Counted from the stretch's first letter, positions 32,102 through 42,138 are shown. The stretch is 64,000 bases of DNA from Streptomyces sp. NBC_00654 (GCF_026341775.1 NZ_JAPEOB010000001.1:372001-436000); one strand, 5' to 3'. Numbers and translations are program-made. Notes: generated from the letters alone by a model not told the origin.

Positions 32102-33315
32102 TGGATCTCGGGTCCTTCCATCGTCGTCGTGTCACGCCCGGACCGCGTACCGCGCTGGAACGCACCCAGCCGGGAAGCGGACTCCTCGTTGCTGCGGGCC
32201 GGCCCGGAGTCGGTCGACGGCACCGCTGACACGGGGCTCTTGCGGCGACGCTTGGGCAGACCGCCGGCGGTGGTGACCGGTCCCGCGTACTGCGGGGCGG
32301 CCTCCGGCAGCGGGGCGGCCGGCGGGAACAGCGGAGTGGGCGGCGGCGTGGGGGTCCGGTGCCGGGAGAACTCCGACGCGTCGTGCGTGGGGGCGTCGGG
32401 GGCCGGGGGCACCTCGCTGGTGAGAAGCTCGTCGGGCAGAAGAACCACCGCGCGTACGCCTCCATAGGGGGAAACGGAGTCCACCGAGATCTTGAACCCG
32501 TAGCGGGCGGCCAGCATGCCGGAGACGGCGAACCCGAACTGCGGCGGGATGCCCAGGCTGGAGACGCTGATCGCCGCCCGGGGCGAGAGGAGGTCCGCCG
32601 CGCGGTCCTTCTCCTCCTGGCCCATGCCGAGTCCGGCGTCGTCCACGATGAGGCAGACGCCGGTGGGGACGGCCTGGATGTTGATCTCCACCGGGGTGCC
32701 GGGGGCGGAGTAGTTGGTGGCGTTGGCCAGCAGCTCTGCGAGGACCACGGCCACCGGCTCGACGGCCTTGCTGACGACCGAGAAGTTCACCTGTCCGTTG
32801 ACGCGCACCCGGTCGAACTGCCGGATCCGCCCCTGGGCGCTGCGGGCCACGTCGAAGACCGAGGCGACGGTCTCCCGGCGGCCGAGCCAGCCGCCGCACA
32901 GTACGGCGATGCCCTGGGCGCGCCGCCCGAACTGGCTGTTGGCGTGGTCGATGGCCATCAGGTCGGCGAGCATCCCGGGGTCGTCGCCGTACTTGTGCTG
33001 GGCCTTCTCCAGGACCACCTGCTGCTCGTCCGCGAGACCCTGGAGGGTACGCACGGCGGCCTTGAGGACGGCCTTGGTCTCCTCCTCGGCGTCCTTGCGG
33101 ACCTCGGAGAGCTCCGAGGCGTGCCGGTGGAGCAGGCTGTTGTGGGCGACATGGAGCTCGTCGCGCTGCCGGAGCAGCGTGTCGCGTTCCTTGCGGAGTT
33201 CGGAGTTGTGTCTGCGCAGTCTGATGTTGGTCGTGCGAGCCCGCAGAACGGCACCCACAGCGACCAGTGCTACGACAACCAGTGCCCAGAAGACAGGGCC
33301 CTGCGGAAATGTCAT
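32098..33315 (-). CDS. cvnA: Conservon sensor kinase-like protein CvnA
   Basis: 405 residues. One N-terminal membrane helix (VFWALVVVALVAVGAVLRA) is followed by a coiled coil and a dimerisation-like helix set, then the HATPase_c domain: AELLANATNYSAPGTPVEI (N-box), IVDDAGLGM (G1) and GFAVSGMLAARYG (G2 region). A conventional phospho-acceptor His box is not visible, as is usual for CvnA. The C-terminal 100 residues are Pro/Ser-rich and disordered. ATG 33315 (MTFPQG) has GAAGTGAG upstream and removes a non-helical extension that is open to 33474. It initiates the leftward conservon. Confidence 0.92.
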   Translation of the reverse strand: MTFPQGPVFWALVVVALVAVGAVLRARTTNIRLRRHNSELRKERDTLLRQRDELHVAHNSLLHRHASELSEVRKDAEEETKAVLKAAVRTLQGLADEQQVVLEKAQHKYGDDPGMLADLMAIDHANSQFGRRAQGIAVLCGGWLGRRETVASVFDVARSAQGRIRQFDRVRVNGQVNFSVVSKAVEPVAVVLAELLANATNYSAPGTPVEINIQAVPTGVCLIVDDAGLGMGQEEKDRAADLLSPRAAISVSSLGIPPQFGFAVSGMLAARYGFKISVDSVSPYGGVRAVVLLPDELLTSEVPPAPDAPTHDASEFSRHRTPTPPPTPLFPPAAPLPEAAPQYAGPVTTAGGLPKRRRKSPVSAVPSTDSGPARSNEESASRLGAFQRGTRSGRDTTTMEGPEIQ

Positions 33316-33487
33316 GAGACTCACTTCAAGTGCCATGGCTGGAAGACGGTGTGACACTCCCTCAGGCGGTGCGCGGGTCCGGACTCGCCGAGTCGCGGTG
33401 TGCACCTCTTGGGAAGGCCCCTCCGAACGTGGGGCCGAGGAATTCATCCCTCCCGGAATGCCCCCATACACCATCAGCCCACTGGAA

Positions 33488-33527
33488 GTAAGATGATCTT
33501 ACCACTGGGGTGATGGCTAAATGTCAA
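33488..33527 (-). promoter_or_regulatory. Conservon promoter with palindrome over the -10
   Basis: Leftward: TTGACA (33527-33522), an overlong 20-nt spacer, TAAGAT (33501-33496). The palindrome GTAAGATGATCTTAC (33488-33502) covers the -10. The AT content is exceptional here. The predicted leader is about 170 nt. The wide spacer plus a bound palindrome suggests activator-dependent control. Confidence 0.5.
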
Positions 33528-33607
33528 GACAGCCACGCCAGTTGCCTTCCATGCGGAATGTTCACACGGCGCCCGACAAGGCAGACAACGCGGACACAGC
33601 CGATTTC

Positions 33608-36600
33608 TCACGGGGAAACAGGGGCATCTCCGGGGCCGGACACGGGGCCGGACACGGGGCCCGGGGCGCCCCCGGCGGTGGCCCGGCAGCCGGATCCCGG
33701 GCCCGGTGCCACCGGCCGTACCGCGTGCCGGGCGAGCGGGTTGGCGAGCGCGTTTCGGGGGTCCCCGGCCCGGTCGATCGCCGACTCGACGGCGGCGATC
33801 CGGTCGGCCAGCAGGCCGAGCGCCGCGACGGCGCGCGTGAGCGGATCGCCCTCCGGGCCGCCGAGCGTCCTGGCGCGCACATGGGCGGCCTTGACCTCGG
33901 CCCAGCGGGCGGACTGCGCGGGGGTGAGCGTGGAGCGCAGTTCGGCGAGCTTGAGGAGGTTGGCCTCGGCGCCGGTGGTGAGGGTCTGGGCCTCGCCGGT
34001 GTAGTGGTCCTCGATGACGGCGGCGAGTTCCGCGTCGTTCATCACGGGGTCGACGCGTGCGGCGATCCTGTTCATGTTGCGGTAGGAGCCCTGCAGCTGG
34101 AACGGGGGCTCGGTGCGTGTGGCGTCGGGCTGCGCGGCGGAGGCGATGTAGGCCGCGTTGACCGCCAGGACGGTGGCCCGCGCGGTGAGCAGGTGCCGCA
34201 GCACGGCGAGGACCCGCTCCCGCTCGGCCGGGGTGCCCGGGTGGCCGAGCCGGTCGGCGCGTGCGGTGGGGTCGCCCTCCGCGAGGCGTACGAACAGGTC
34301 GAGGTCGGCGCGGTCCCGCCCGGCGAGCGGAGCGAGGACGGCGTTGGAGGTCAGGGCGTTCTCGATGAAGCTGAACGCGAAGGCGTCCTCCTTGCCGGTG
34401 AGGACGTCGCCGAGATTCCAGACGTCGGCCCGGTTGGCGAGCATGTCGGGGATGCGGAAGCGCCGGCCGGCCTCGGTGTAGGGGTTGCCCGCCATACAGA
34501 CGGCGAAGCGCTTGCCCCGCAGGTCGTAGGTGCGGCTTCGGCCCTCGCGGACGCCCTCCATCCGGCGGGTGGTGTCGCACAACGAGATGAACTTCTGGAG
34601 GAGTTCGGGCGAGGTGTGCTGGATGTCGTCGATGTGGAGCAGGGTGTTGTTGCCGGTCTCCAGCGCGAAGTTGATCTTCTCGACCTCCCGGCGGGCGGTG
34701 GCGTTGGGGGCCTCGGCGGGGTCCAGCGAGGTCACCGTGTGCCCGAGGGCCGGGCCGTTGACCGTGACCAGGACCAGTCCGAGCCGGTCGGCGACGTACT
34801 CCATGAGCGTCGTCTTGCCGTAGCCGGGCGGTGAGATGAGCAGCAGCAGGCCATGGGTGTCGGTCCGCCTGCTCTCGCCGGTGGTGCCGAGCTGCTTGGC
34901 GAGGTTGTCGCCGATGAGGGGGAGGAAGACCTCGTCGAGGAGACGGTTGCGGACGAAGGCGGACATCACCCGGGGGCGGTACTCGTCGAGGCGCAGACGG
35001 GCGTGCTCGGCGGCGACGAGCGCGGCCCGCCGACGCTGGTAGTCACGGAATCCGGCCGCGTCCCGGGTGGTGAAGTCCCGTGTCCGGGCGAGCACTTCGT
35101 CGATACGGAGGGTGAGCCGGCGGCCGGTGACGCGCGGGTGGGTGCCGAGCAGCCCGTCGACCGTCTCGGACAGGGGCGCCTTCGCCTCGTACCGGTCGAG
35201 CCCCGGGCAGAGTTCGAGGGCCACCGCCTCCGCGAGGTCCTCGGGCGCGGCGGGCCCGCCGGTCGCGGCGGTGAACGAGGCCAGCCAGGCCTCGACGAGC
35301 TGACGCCGGTCGGCCAGGGAGTCCAGCGCCGCCAGATCCTCGTCGTAGGCGCCGCCCGCCGCACGGCGGAACGCGTCGAGCAGGGTGCGGGCGGCCGCGC
35401 TCGTGGCGAAGCCGTCCGGCCCGCGGGTCAGCTCCTCGAAGAGGTACTCGGCGGCGAGGTCCATGGCGGGACCGCCCATGGCGGTGGCCAGCTCGGTCCG
35501 CAGGCCCTCGATCGCGGGGGAGGGTCCGAACGCGGCGCGGGCGCGGGCCAGCGAGGTCATGCGCCGCAGCCAGGACGCGCGGCCCGGCCCGGTCGTGCCG
35601 TGCGCCCAGAACAGCTGGGCCTCGGCGCGTGCCGAGGGCGGGTAGCGCAGCAGTCCCGCGCCCTCGTGCAGGCGCAGCAGCGCGCCGAGGATCGCGGTGG
35701 CGTCGTGGTCGTGGACACCCCGCTCGTAGCCCTCGTCGTAGGCGGCCTCGGCGGCGCTCCGCACGAGGGCGGGCAGGTCGGCCCCGGCCAGGGCCTCGGG
35801 CCCGTGCTCGGTGAGCAGGCGTACGGCGAGGTATTCGGCGCGGTAGACACCGTCGCTCTCGGACGGCAGCGACCGGCCCCAGTAGGGGCGGGTGGCCGCG
35901 AACTCCGGGTCGGTGACGGGTGAGCGGTAGTCGGTGCCGGTGAGGGCGAAGGCGAGCCCGTCGTCCTGCGGGACCAGGGTGAGTTCCAGGGACTGGGTGT
36001 TGACGGCGAACCGGTGCCGGCCCAGGCGCACCGTCCGGCCGCCGTCCGCGTACAGCTCGGTGCGGTCGCGCAGCGCGCGGGCGGCCTCCTGCCGGGCCGC
36101 CTTGAGCCGGCCTTCCAGCTCCCCGGCCCGCACCTCCTCGCCCAGCCCGCGCAGTTCCTCGGCGATCCGGCGGATCCGCGCGGTCATGGGGTCGGAGGCG
36201 AAGTAGGTGCTGACCGCGTCGGCATCGGCCAGCGTCGCCGCCCGGCGGGTGACGGTCTCCAGCACCCGGACGGCCGAGGTCGCCAGCCGCTCGGCGCGGC
36301 GGGAGCGGTCGTCCCGAAGGGTCTGCGCGCGCGCCGAGAACGCCTCGTACACCTCGGTGCGCTTGGCACCGAGGTCGGTGAGGAAGGTGTCGGAGTCCGC
36401 GAACCGGGACTCCAGGTTCTCCAGCTGGAGCAGCAGCCCGGCGAGCTGCCGCTCGCAGCCGTCCGGAGTGTCCGCGGCGGCGAGCGCACCCGTGACGGAC
36501 TGGCCGAACAGGGCGGATTCCGCGGCGAATTCGGCCCGGCCCTCATGGACGCGGAGTTCCCGGCGGCGGGCGTCGAGCAGGGCGCGGGACCGGTTGACCC

Positions 36601-38596
36601 CGCCGAGCACCTCGGCGATCCGCTCCAGGACGGAGGTGCGCAGGGTGGCATCGCCGATGTCGAGCCCGGCCACCACCTCGGTGACGGTCCGCAGCCCCTC
36701 GGCCCGTTCGTCCAGCCGCGCGGCGATCGGCTCCGCCGCGGCGACGGTGCCGATGGCCCCGGCCTCCTCGGCGAGCCGGTCGATGTCCTCGTGGAAGTCG
36801 GCGAAGGCGTCCTCCCGCTCCAGGAACGCGACGGCACGCCGTGCGAGGGACGCGATGTCGGCGTCGGTCGCGGCGGCCACTTCGTCGATGCGCCCGGTGT
36901 CCGCGTACCGCATCTCCTTGAGGGTGAGCAGCTGTCCCTGTGCCCGCCGCAGCGCGGTCAGCCGGTCCACCCAGCCGGCGGCGCCGTCGGGTACCTCCCC
37001 GCGGACGCGGCGTACCAGCGAAGCGATGGTCCCGGCGGATTCCTCCAGCGCCTCGGCGGCCCGGCGGGTCAGCGCCGTCACGGTCTCGAACTCGGACAGC
37101 ACCTGCTCGGCCGTGGCCCGTACCTGGTCCAGCGGTGTGCGCAGATCACCGGCCTCCGGGTCACCGAGCCAGTGGTAGCGGTCCCCGGCCCGTACGCAGG
37201 CGGTGACGAGCGTCCCGTACACCCCGGTGGTGGGTTCCGTCCCGGACACGCCGCGGGCGATCGAGAGGCAGTCGGAGATGCCCCGCACCAGGTCCGCGTT
37301 GCCGATGCGGGACAGGGCGCCGGTGCCGGGGGTCCGCGCGGCGGCGTGGGTGTCGGAGACGAACGGGGAGCGCCACCGCTGGACGGGGTGCACCCGGGAC
37401 GGCTCGTCGGACCCGTCGCGCAGCACCAGGAGCGTGCCGTCGTCGAAGAGCGCGTGGCCGTAACAGGAGACCGGTGTGGCGACGGCCTTGCGGATGATGT
37501 TGTACGGGAGGAGAAGGCTGCGGCCCGCGAGCCGGGCGCGGAACTCGTACAGCACGTCCTCGCCGTTCGGCGAGCGCACCGTCCGCTCGAACTCCATGGC
37601 CTCGTCGCCGGACGCGTCGTCGGCGTGGGCTCCGGTGTCGAACGTCTTCGCCTCGCCGGAGGTGAGGTAGTAGCCGCCGGGGAAGACGACCCCCTGGTCC
37701 TCGGGAAGACGACGGCACGCCTGGCCGATGCCGTCGAGCCGCGTCACGGTCCCGGTGACGCCGTTGAAGACGAGGTGGCGCCGCCGCTCCTCCTTGTACG
37801 GGCGCACGCGCAGCAGGACCAGCGGCCCCACCCGCGCGTACTCGATCTCGGCGTCGGCGAGCGACTGGAGGGGGTCGTCGACCGGCTCCGAGTGGATCCC
37901 CTCGCCCGTCCCGGTGTCGTCCACGCTCTTCACGGTGAGCGTGCCGCCGACCGTGGCGACGAACACCTCGCCGCCGATGGACACATGCGGGTGGCGGCCC
38001 AGGACATGGTCCTCACGGGTGGCGGCGGTCCACTCGACGTCGTGCGACGGGGGCAGGACATGGTCCCGCTCACCACGGGCGTCCAGGAACGCGGCCCTGC
38101 CGTCCGCGTCCAGGGTCCACCGCAGGACGCGGATGTCGTCGCTCTTCTCCCCGGTCCGGAAGACGGCGAGGAGTTTCCCCTCGACGTGCCGGAGCCTCAG
38201 CAGCCGGGCCTCGCGGAAGTAGCGGTACAGGGCGGCGAACTCCCGCCGGAACGCGGGGTCGTCGAGCAGACCGGGAACGGCGTCCTCGGGGAGCCGCTCC
38301 AGATCGCGGTCGTGCAGGGCGAAGACATCGCCCACCGCCGTTCCGGGCCGCGGACCCGGGGACACGTTGTGGCCGAGGAGCAGCCGGTCCCCCACGGCGA
38401 CGATGTCACGGGGCACGGACGGCTGCCCGGTGCGCAGGTTCCCGGTGCCCGCCAGGGCCAGCTCGGTGGAGCCGAACTCCTCGGTGCGGCGGGCGTTGAG
38501 CGCCTCGGCCCGGCGGGCCAGCTCGCCGGCCTGCGCGCCGAGCCGGTCCCGCAGCACCTCGTAGGTACCCGCGTCCATGGCGGACGTGCTGTTCAT
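33608..38596 (-). CDS. Giant AAA ATPase, 'DNA repair ATPase' (DUF3686) family
   Basis: 1662 residues. The N-terminal half contains a beta-rich, DUF3686-like region (for example VGDRLLLGHNVSPG, FRTGEKSDDIRVLRW, FPGGYYLTSGEAKTFD), then long coiled coils (about 560-830). The AAA module is in the C-terminal third: Walker A SPPGYGKTT with Lys1261, Walker B LLHIDDIQ, then CMAGNPYTEAGRRFRIPD and an Arg-rich sensor region, MoxR-like in style. The last 40 residues are a Gly/Pro/Val/Ser repeat. It probably remodels a protein or membrane complex. Its stable neighbours are flotillin and NfeD-like genes. ATG 38596 has GGGAG 8 nt upstream. The repair role is a database label only. Confidence 0.85.
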   Translation of the reverse strand: MNSTSAMDAGTYEVLRDRLGAQAGELARRAEALNARRTEEFGSTELALAGTGNLRTGQPSVPRDIVAVGDRLLLGHNVSPGPRPGTAVGDVFALHDRDLERLPEDAVPGLLDDPAFRREFAALYRYFREARLLRLRHVEGKLLAVFRTGEKSDDIRVLRWTLDADGRAAFLDARGERDHVLPPSHDVEWTAATREDHVLGRHPHVSIGGEVFVATVGGTLTVKSVDDTGTGEGIHSEPVDDPLQSLADAEIEYARVGPLVLLRVRPYKEERRRHLVFNGVTGTVTRLDGIGQACRRLPEDQGVVFPGGYYLTSGEAKTFDTGAHADDASGDEAMEFERTVRSPNGEDVLYEFRARLAGRSLLLPYNIIRKAVATPVSCYGHALFDDGTLLVLRDGSDEPSRVHPVQRWRSPFVSDTHAAARTPGTGALSRIGNADLVRGISDCLSIARGVSGTEPTTGVYGTLVTACVRAGDRYHWLGDPEAGDLRTPLDQVRATAEQVLSEFETVTALTRRAAEALEESAGTIASLVRRVRGEVPDGAAGWVDRLTALRRAQGQLLTLKEMRYADTGRIDEVAAATDADIASLARRAVAFLEREDAFADFHEDIDRLAEEAGAIGTVAAAEPIAARLDERAEGLRTVTEVVAGLDIGDATLRTSVLERIAEVLGGVNRSRALLDARRRELRVHEGRAEFAAESALFGQSVTGALAAADTPDGCERQLAGLLLQLENLESRFADSDTFLTDLGAKRTEVYEAFSARAQTLRDDRSRRAERLATSAVRVLETVTRRAATLADADAVSTYFASDPMTARIRRIAEELRGLGEEVRAGELEGRLKAARQEAARALRDRTELYADGGRTVRLGRHRFAVNTQSLELTLVPQDDGLAFALTGTDYRSPVTDPEFAATRPYWGRSLPSESDGVYRAEYLAVRLLTEHGPEALAGADLPALVRSAAEAAYDEGYERGVHDHDATAILGALLRLHEGAGLLRYPPSARAEAQLFWAHGTTGPGRASWLRRMTSLARARAAFGPSPAIEGLRTELATAMGGPAMDLAAEYLFEELTRGPDGFATSAAARTLLDAFRRAAGGAYDEDLAALDSLADRRQLVEAWLASFTAATGGPAAPEDLAEAVALELCPGLDRYEAKAPLSETVDGLLGTHPRVTGRRLTLRIDEVLARTRDFTTRDAAGFRDYQRRRAALVAAEHARLRLDEYRPRVMSAFVRNRLLDEVFLPLIGDNLAKQLGTTGESRRTDTHGLLLLISPPGYGKTTLMEYVADRLGLVLVTVNGPALGHTVTSLDPAEAPNATARREVEKINFALETGNNTLLHIDDIQHTSPELLQKFISLCDTTRRMEGVREGRSRTYDLRGKRFAVCMAGNPYTEAGRRFRIPDMLANRADVWNLGDVLTGKEDAFAFSFIENALTSNAVLAPLAGRDRADLDLFVRLAEGDPTARADRLGHPGTPAERERVLAVLRHLLTARATVLAVNAAYIASAAQPDATRTEPPFQLQGSYRNMNRIAARVDPVMNDAELAAVIEDHYTGEAQTLTTGAEANLLKLAELRSTLTPAQSARWAEVKAAHVRARTLGGPEGDPLTRAVAALGLLADRIAAVESAIDRAGDPRNALANPLARHAVRPVAPGPGSGCRATAGGAPGPVSGPVSGPGDAPVSP

Positions 38597-38813
38597 GGTG
38601 ATGGCTCCCTGCGGATACGTACGTGCCCGGACGGTCGGACCGGGGGGCGGGGTGGGGGCGGGACGGGGTGGTGCGGCCGGCCCCGTGCGGTGCGGCCGGC
38701 CCCCGTGAGGCGCGGCCGCAGTGGACGTGACGGGCCGTGAGGGGCCGTGGTGGGCAGTGGCGGGCCGTGGCGGCCGCCCGGCCGTGGCGGCCGTGCGGCT
38801 CGGCTCCCCGGCC

Positions 38814-40925
38814 TCAGATCCCCTTGGCCCCGGCCGCCGCCGCCCCGGCCCCGTTGAGGCCGACCCCCAGCTCCGCCAGCGGTACATCGGCGAGACCCAG
38901 CTGCCCGGCCTTCTCCAGCAGCTCACGCAGCGGCCCGGACTGGGCGCCACCGGACTTCATCAGCTTCATCAGCAGGGCCGACACCGTCAGATTCCGTACG
39001 TCGGCGGTGGATACGGAGCCGAGCACGCGGGTCATGTCCTCGGTGAAGTCGGACGTGCCGTCCAGCCAGTTCTTCCCCAGCGCCTGCGCGGTGTCGGAGT
39101 TCTGGACGAAGGCGTCGACGCTCCTGCCGAGCGAGATGGAGGAGACGAGCCGGTCGAAGAAGACGGACTCGCCGCCGACGATGCTGATGTCGGCGCTCTC
39201 CAGGCCGGTCGCGATCACCGTGGCCTGCGCCTCGGCGACCTGGCGCTGGGTGTCGAGCCCGGCCAGCCGGATCTCCTTCTCCGCGTCCAGCCGCAGCCGG
39301 TACTCCTCGTGACCGCGCGAGGCCTCGTCCAGCGCCGCCATCGCGGCCGCCTTCTCGGTGAGCCCCGCCGCCTCGGCCTTCAGCTTCTCGCCGATGACCG
39401 CCGCGTCGGCCGCCGCCTGCGCCAGCGTGCCCTCCGCGACCGCCAGCGCCTTGAGCCGGGACCCCTCGGCCTCCGCCCGCAGCCGGGCGGACGTGGCCTC
39501 GGCCTCCGCGAGGCCCGCCTTCTCGATGACGTCGGCCTCCTTCTCCCGTACCTGCACGGCGGCGAGTCCGGGGGCCGCCGCCTCCGCCTGGGCGCCCTCG
39601 GCCAGCCGCAGCTTGGCCCGTGCGTCCAGTTCGGCCGACTTCACCCGGGCCTCGGCGAGGGTGAGCTCCTCGGCGGCCCGGTGCACGGCCGCCTGCTCCG
39701 CGGCCTCCGCCGCCTTGATGTCCTTGACCAGCAGTTCCTGCGCCTCGGCCTCGGCGGCGATCACGATCGCCTGACGGTTGCGCTCGGCCTCCTCCACGGC
39801 CCGCAGCTTCTTGATCGACTCCTCCTGCTCGGCGACCGTACGGTCCACCGCGACCCGCTCGCGGATCACCTCGGCGATGTCCCGGCGCTCCGCCTCGACC
39901 TCCTTCTCGGCGGAGATACGGCGCAGCTGGGTCTCCCGCTCCCGGGCGATGACCTCCAGCAGCCGGTCCTTCTCGATGCGCTCGCTCTCGATGGCGATGA
40001 CCCGCTCGCGGTTCTTCTCGGCGACCGCGACCTCGCGGGCCTGGTTCTCCCGCTGGATACCGAGCTGCTCCTCGGTCTTGAGGAAGGCGGCCTGCGCCCG
40101 CAGCCGCTGCTCCTCCTGCACCTGCGAGGTCTCGGCCTCCTCACGGGCCCGGACGGTCTCGATCTCACGGCGCTGCTTGATCTCGGCATCGGCCTGACGC
40201 CGCTCCAGCTCCAGGATGGCCTCCCGGGCGTCGACGTTCTGCCGGGTGATCTCCTTCTCCTCCGTGCGCTGGAACTCATTGGTGCGCACATGCTCGATCG
40301 CCGTCAGTTCGGTGATCTTGCGGATGCCCTGGGCGTCCAGGATGTTGGTGGCGTCCAGCTGCTGGAGCGGTGTCTGCTCCAGGTAGTCGATGGCCGCGTC
40401 CTCCAGGCTGTAGCCGTTCAGATCGGTGCCGATGACCTGGATGATCCGGTCCCTGAACTCGTCGCGCTTGGTGTACAGATCCGTGAAGTCGAGCTGCTTG
40501 CCCACGGTCTTGAGCGCCTCGGAGAACTTGGCGTTGAACAGCTCCTGCAGCGTCTCCTTGTCGCTCGCCCGCGCCGTGCCGATGGCCTGGGCGACCTTGA
40601 TGACGTCCTCGACGGTCTTGTTGACGCGGACGAAGAACGAGATCCGGATGTCGGCACGGATGTTGTCGCGGCAGATCAGTCCGTCCCGTCCGGTCCGGCT
40701 GATGTCGATGGTCTTGACGGCGATGTCCATCGTCTCGGCCTTGTGCAGCACGGGCAGCACGACCTGCCCGGTGAAGGTGACGTCGACCTTCCGCATCTTG
40801 GAGACGATCAGTGCCTTGCCCTGCTCGACCTTCCGGAAGAGCCGGCTGACGACGAGGAGCAGGGCGACGGCGATGAGCAGGACAACGGCGATGAGCACGC
40901 CGACGCCCAAGGAGATGGCATCCAT
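38814..40925 (-). CDS. Flotillin-like SPFH protein (YqiK type)
   Basis: 703 residues. An N-terminal membrane helix (VGVLIAVVLLIAVALLLVV) precedes the SPFH/PHB domain (about 30-210, with GQVVLPVLHKAETMDIAVKTIDI). Next comes a very long Glu/Ala/Arg coiled coil (about 215-590) and a short C-terminal domain containing FDRLVSSISLGRSVDAF. Flotillins scaffold membrane microdomains. The NfeD-like gene 136 bp upstream is the usual partner. The protein probably oligomerises at the cytoplasmic face and recruits the giant ATPase encoded next. ATG 40925 begins MDAISLG. Confidence 0.92.
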   Translation of the reverse strand: MDAISLGVGVLIAVVLLIAVALLLVVSRLFRKVEQGKALIVSKMRKVDVTFTGQVVLPVLHKAETMDIAVKTIDISRTGRDGLICRDNIRADIRISFFVRVNKTVEDVIKVAQAIGTARASDKETLQELFNAKFSEALKTVGKQLDFTDLYTKRDEFRDRIIQVIGTDLNGYSLEDAAIDYLEQTPLQQLDATNILDAQGIRKITELTAIEHVRTNEFQRTEEKEITRQNVDAREAILELERRQADAEIKQRREIETVRAREEAETSQVQEEQRLRAQAAFLKTEEQLGIQRENQAREVAVAEKNRERVIAIESERIEKDRLLEVIARERETQLRRISAEKEVEAERRDIAEVIRERVAVDRTVAEQEESIKKLRAVEEAERNRQAIVIAAEAEAQELLVKDIKAAEAAEQAAVHRAAEELTLAEARVKSAELDARAKLRLAEGAQAEAAAPGLAAVQVREKEADVIEKAGLAEAEATSARLRAEAEGSRLKALAVAEGTLAQAAADAAVIGEKLKAEAAGLTEKAAAMAALDEASRGHEEYRLRLDAEKEIRLAGLDTQRQVAEAQATVIATGLESADISIVGGESVFFDRLVSSISLGRSVDAFVQNSDTAQALGKNWLDGTSDFTEDMTRVLGSVSTADVRNLTVSALLMKLMKSGGAQSGPLRELLEKAGQLGLADVPLAELGVGLNGAGAAAAGAKGI

Positions 40926-41061
40926 GGTGAAGTCCTAGCGGTGGAGGTGCGGCGAAGGTCGCCGGAAGTGGGAGAAGGCGCCGGGGTCCGGGGGGTCCGC
41001 GGTGTTCCGGTACGTACTGCGGTGGTCCGGTGCGGTGTTCCGGTGCGGTCCGGGCGGACGC

Positions 41062-41685
41062 TCAGGCGGCGGTACGTGGATCGAGCGCCGCGTCGTAGGG
41101 CGCGACCCAGAAGAACTCGCCGTCGTCGTCGTAGGCGTACAACAGCCCCGTACTGCCCCGCGTCAGCGTGGCCGCGAGGTCCTCGCCGAGGCGGCGGACC
41201 TGGACGAGGGCGGTGGAGCCGTCCGTCGCGGCGACCTCCGCCTGGCCGAACGCACCGTCCACCCGTCCCGTGCGGATGGTGCAGGTCTGCCCGATGAAGT
41301 CTTCCCGGGACGGCCCGGGTTCATCGGGGAAGAGCCTGGCCAGTGGTCGTACGAGCTGCCGGGTGAGCCACCAGGACAGGAGCAGCGAGCCGAGGAGGAC
41401 CCCGGCGGCGAGGGCGGCGTGGGCCGGTCCGGCGAGCCCGGCGCGATGCAGGGCCAGCGTCCCGGCCAGGCCGGTGAACCAGGCGAGGCCGGTCATCAGG
41501 GAGGCCCCCACCGTGACCGGCACCCCGTCGGCGATGCCCAGCGCGGTGCCGGGCAGGTCCCCCTCGAAGCTGTCGTGCTCGGCGGCACCGAACAGGACCA
41601 GCAGCCAGAAGGCCACGACCACGACGAGCGCGGCGCTGAAGAGTGAGGCGGGAAATCCGAACGCGGCATCAAGGAATTCGCCCAC
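41062..41685 (-). CDS. NfeD-like / OB-fold membrane protein (YqiJ type)
   Basis: 207 residues. An N-terminal helix (FSAALVVVVAFWLLVLFG) is followed by two more membrane segments (LMTGLAWFTGLAGTLAL, AALAAGVLLGSLLLSWWL). From about 125 an OB-fold (FIGQTCTIRTGRVDGAFGQAEVAATDGSTALVQVRR) matches the soluble domain of NfeD/YqiJ proteins, which pair with flotillins. GTG 41685 has AGGGGG upstream; the frame continues to 42153 but without protein-like composition. It is first in the leftward operon with flotillin and the ATPase. Confidence 0.83.
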   Translation of the reverse strand: MGEFLDAAFGFPASLFSAALVVVVAFWLLVLFGAAEHDSFEGDLPGTALGIADGVPVTVGASLMTGLAWFTGLAGTLALHRAGLAGPAHAALAAGVLLGSLLLSWWLTRQLVRPLARLFPDEPGPSREDFIGQTCTIRTGRVDGAFGQAEVAATDGSTALVQVRRLGEDLAATLTRGSTGLLYAYDDDGEFFWVAPYDAALDPRTAA

Positions 41686-41830
41686 TGTTCCGCCCCCTAC
41701 GTCCGTGACTTCCGTCGGCGGGGACGCCGGTACGGCCCCGCTCCGGGATGTCACCGCTTCCGCGTTCCGGCAGCGGTACTGTCCCTCGCGCTCCCCACGG
41801 CCATCCTGGCAAAGGGGCACGATTGTTCGC

Positions 41831-41849
41831 ATTGCCGGAGTCCGGCAAT
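41831..41849. promoter_or_regulatory. 19-bp palindrome in a divergent promoter region
   Basis: ATTGCCGGA-G-TCCGGCAAT is a perfect inverted repeat with a single central base. It lies in the 453-bp gap between the NfeD-like operon and the haloperoxidase gene, where I see no other gene. It is a candidate operator for either side. Confidence 0.5.
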
Positions 41850-42138
41850 CTTTACGCGTCCTTGATGCCGGGTCGTGCCAGTGGTGGAATGGCCGTGTTC
41901 CTCCCGTTCCGGCGCGGAGGGGCGGGGCGGCGGACGCCGTGCCGTGCGGCGAGGTGTCGGACGCGTTACCGGCGCGAACGGCCGCGCGCGGTCGCGAAGG
42001 GGCGCGGACAGGCGGGGCGCGGGCAGGAGGGCGACGCGCTGCGGCGTTCGGCTCATGGAGTCCGGGCCACGGCGGTTGATCTTGATCCCGCGCTCCCGGC
42101 GGTGCTACTTCGGCTCTACCGAACCAAGGGAGAGCGCC

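Noticed and set aside
36014..38740. Long open frame of 908 codons on the plus strand
   Set aside because: It lies antisense to the giant ATPase gene and has Gly/Arg/Pro-rich composition with no domain; high-GC codon bias opens such frames.
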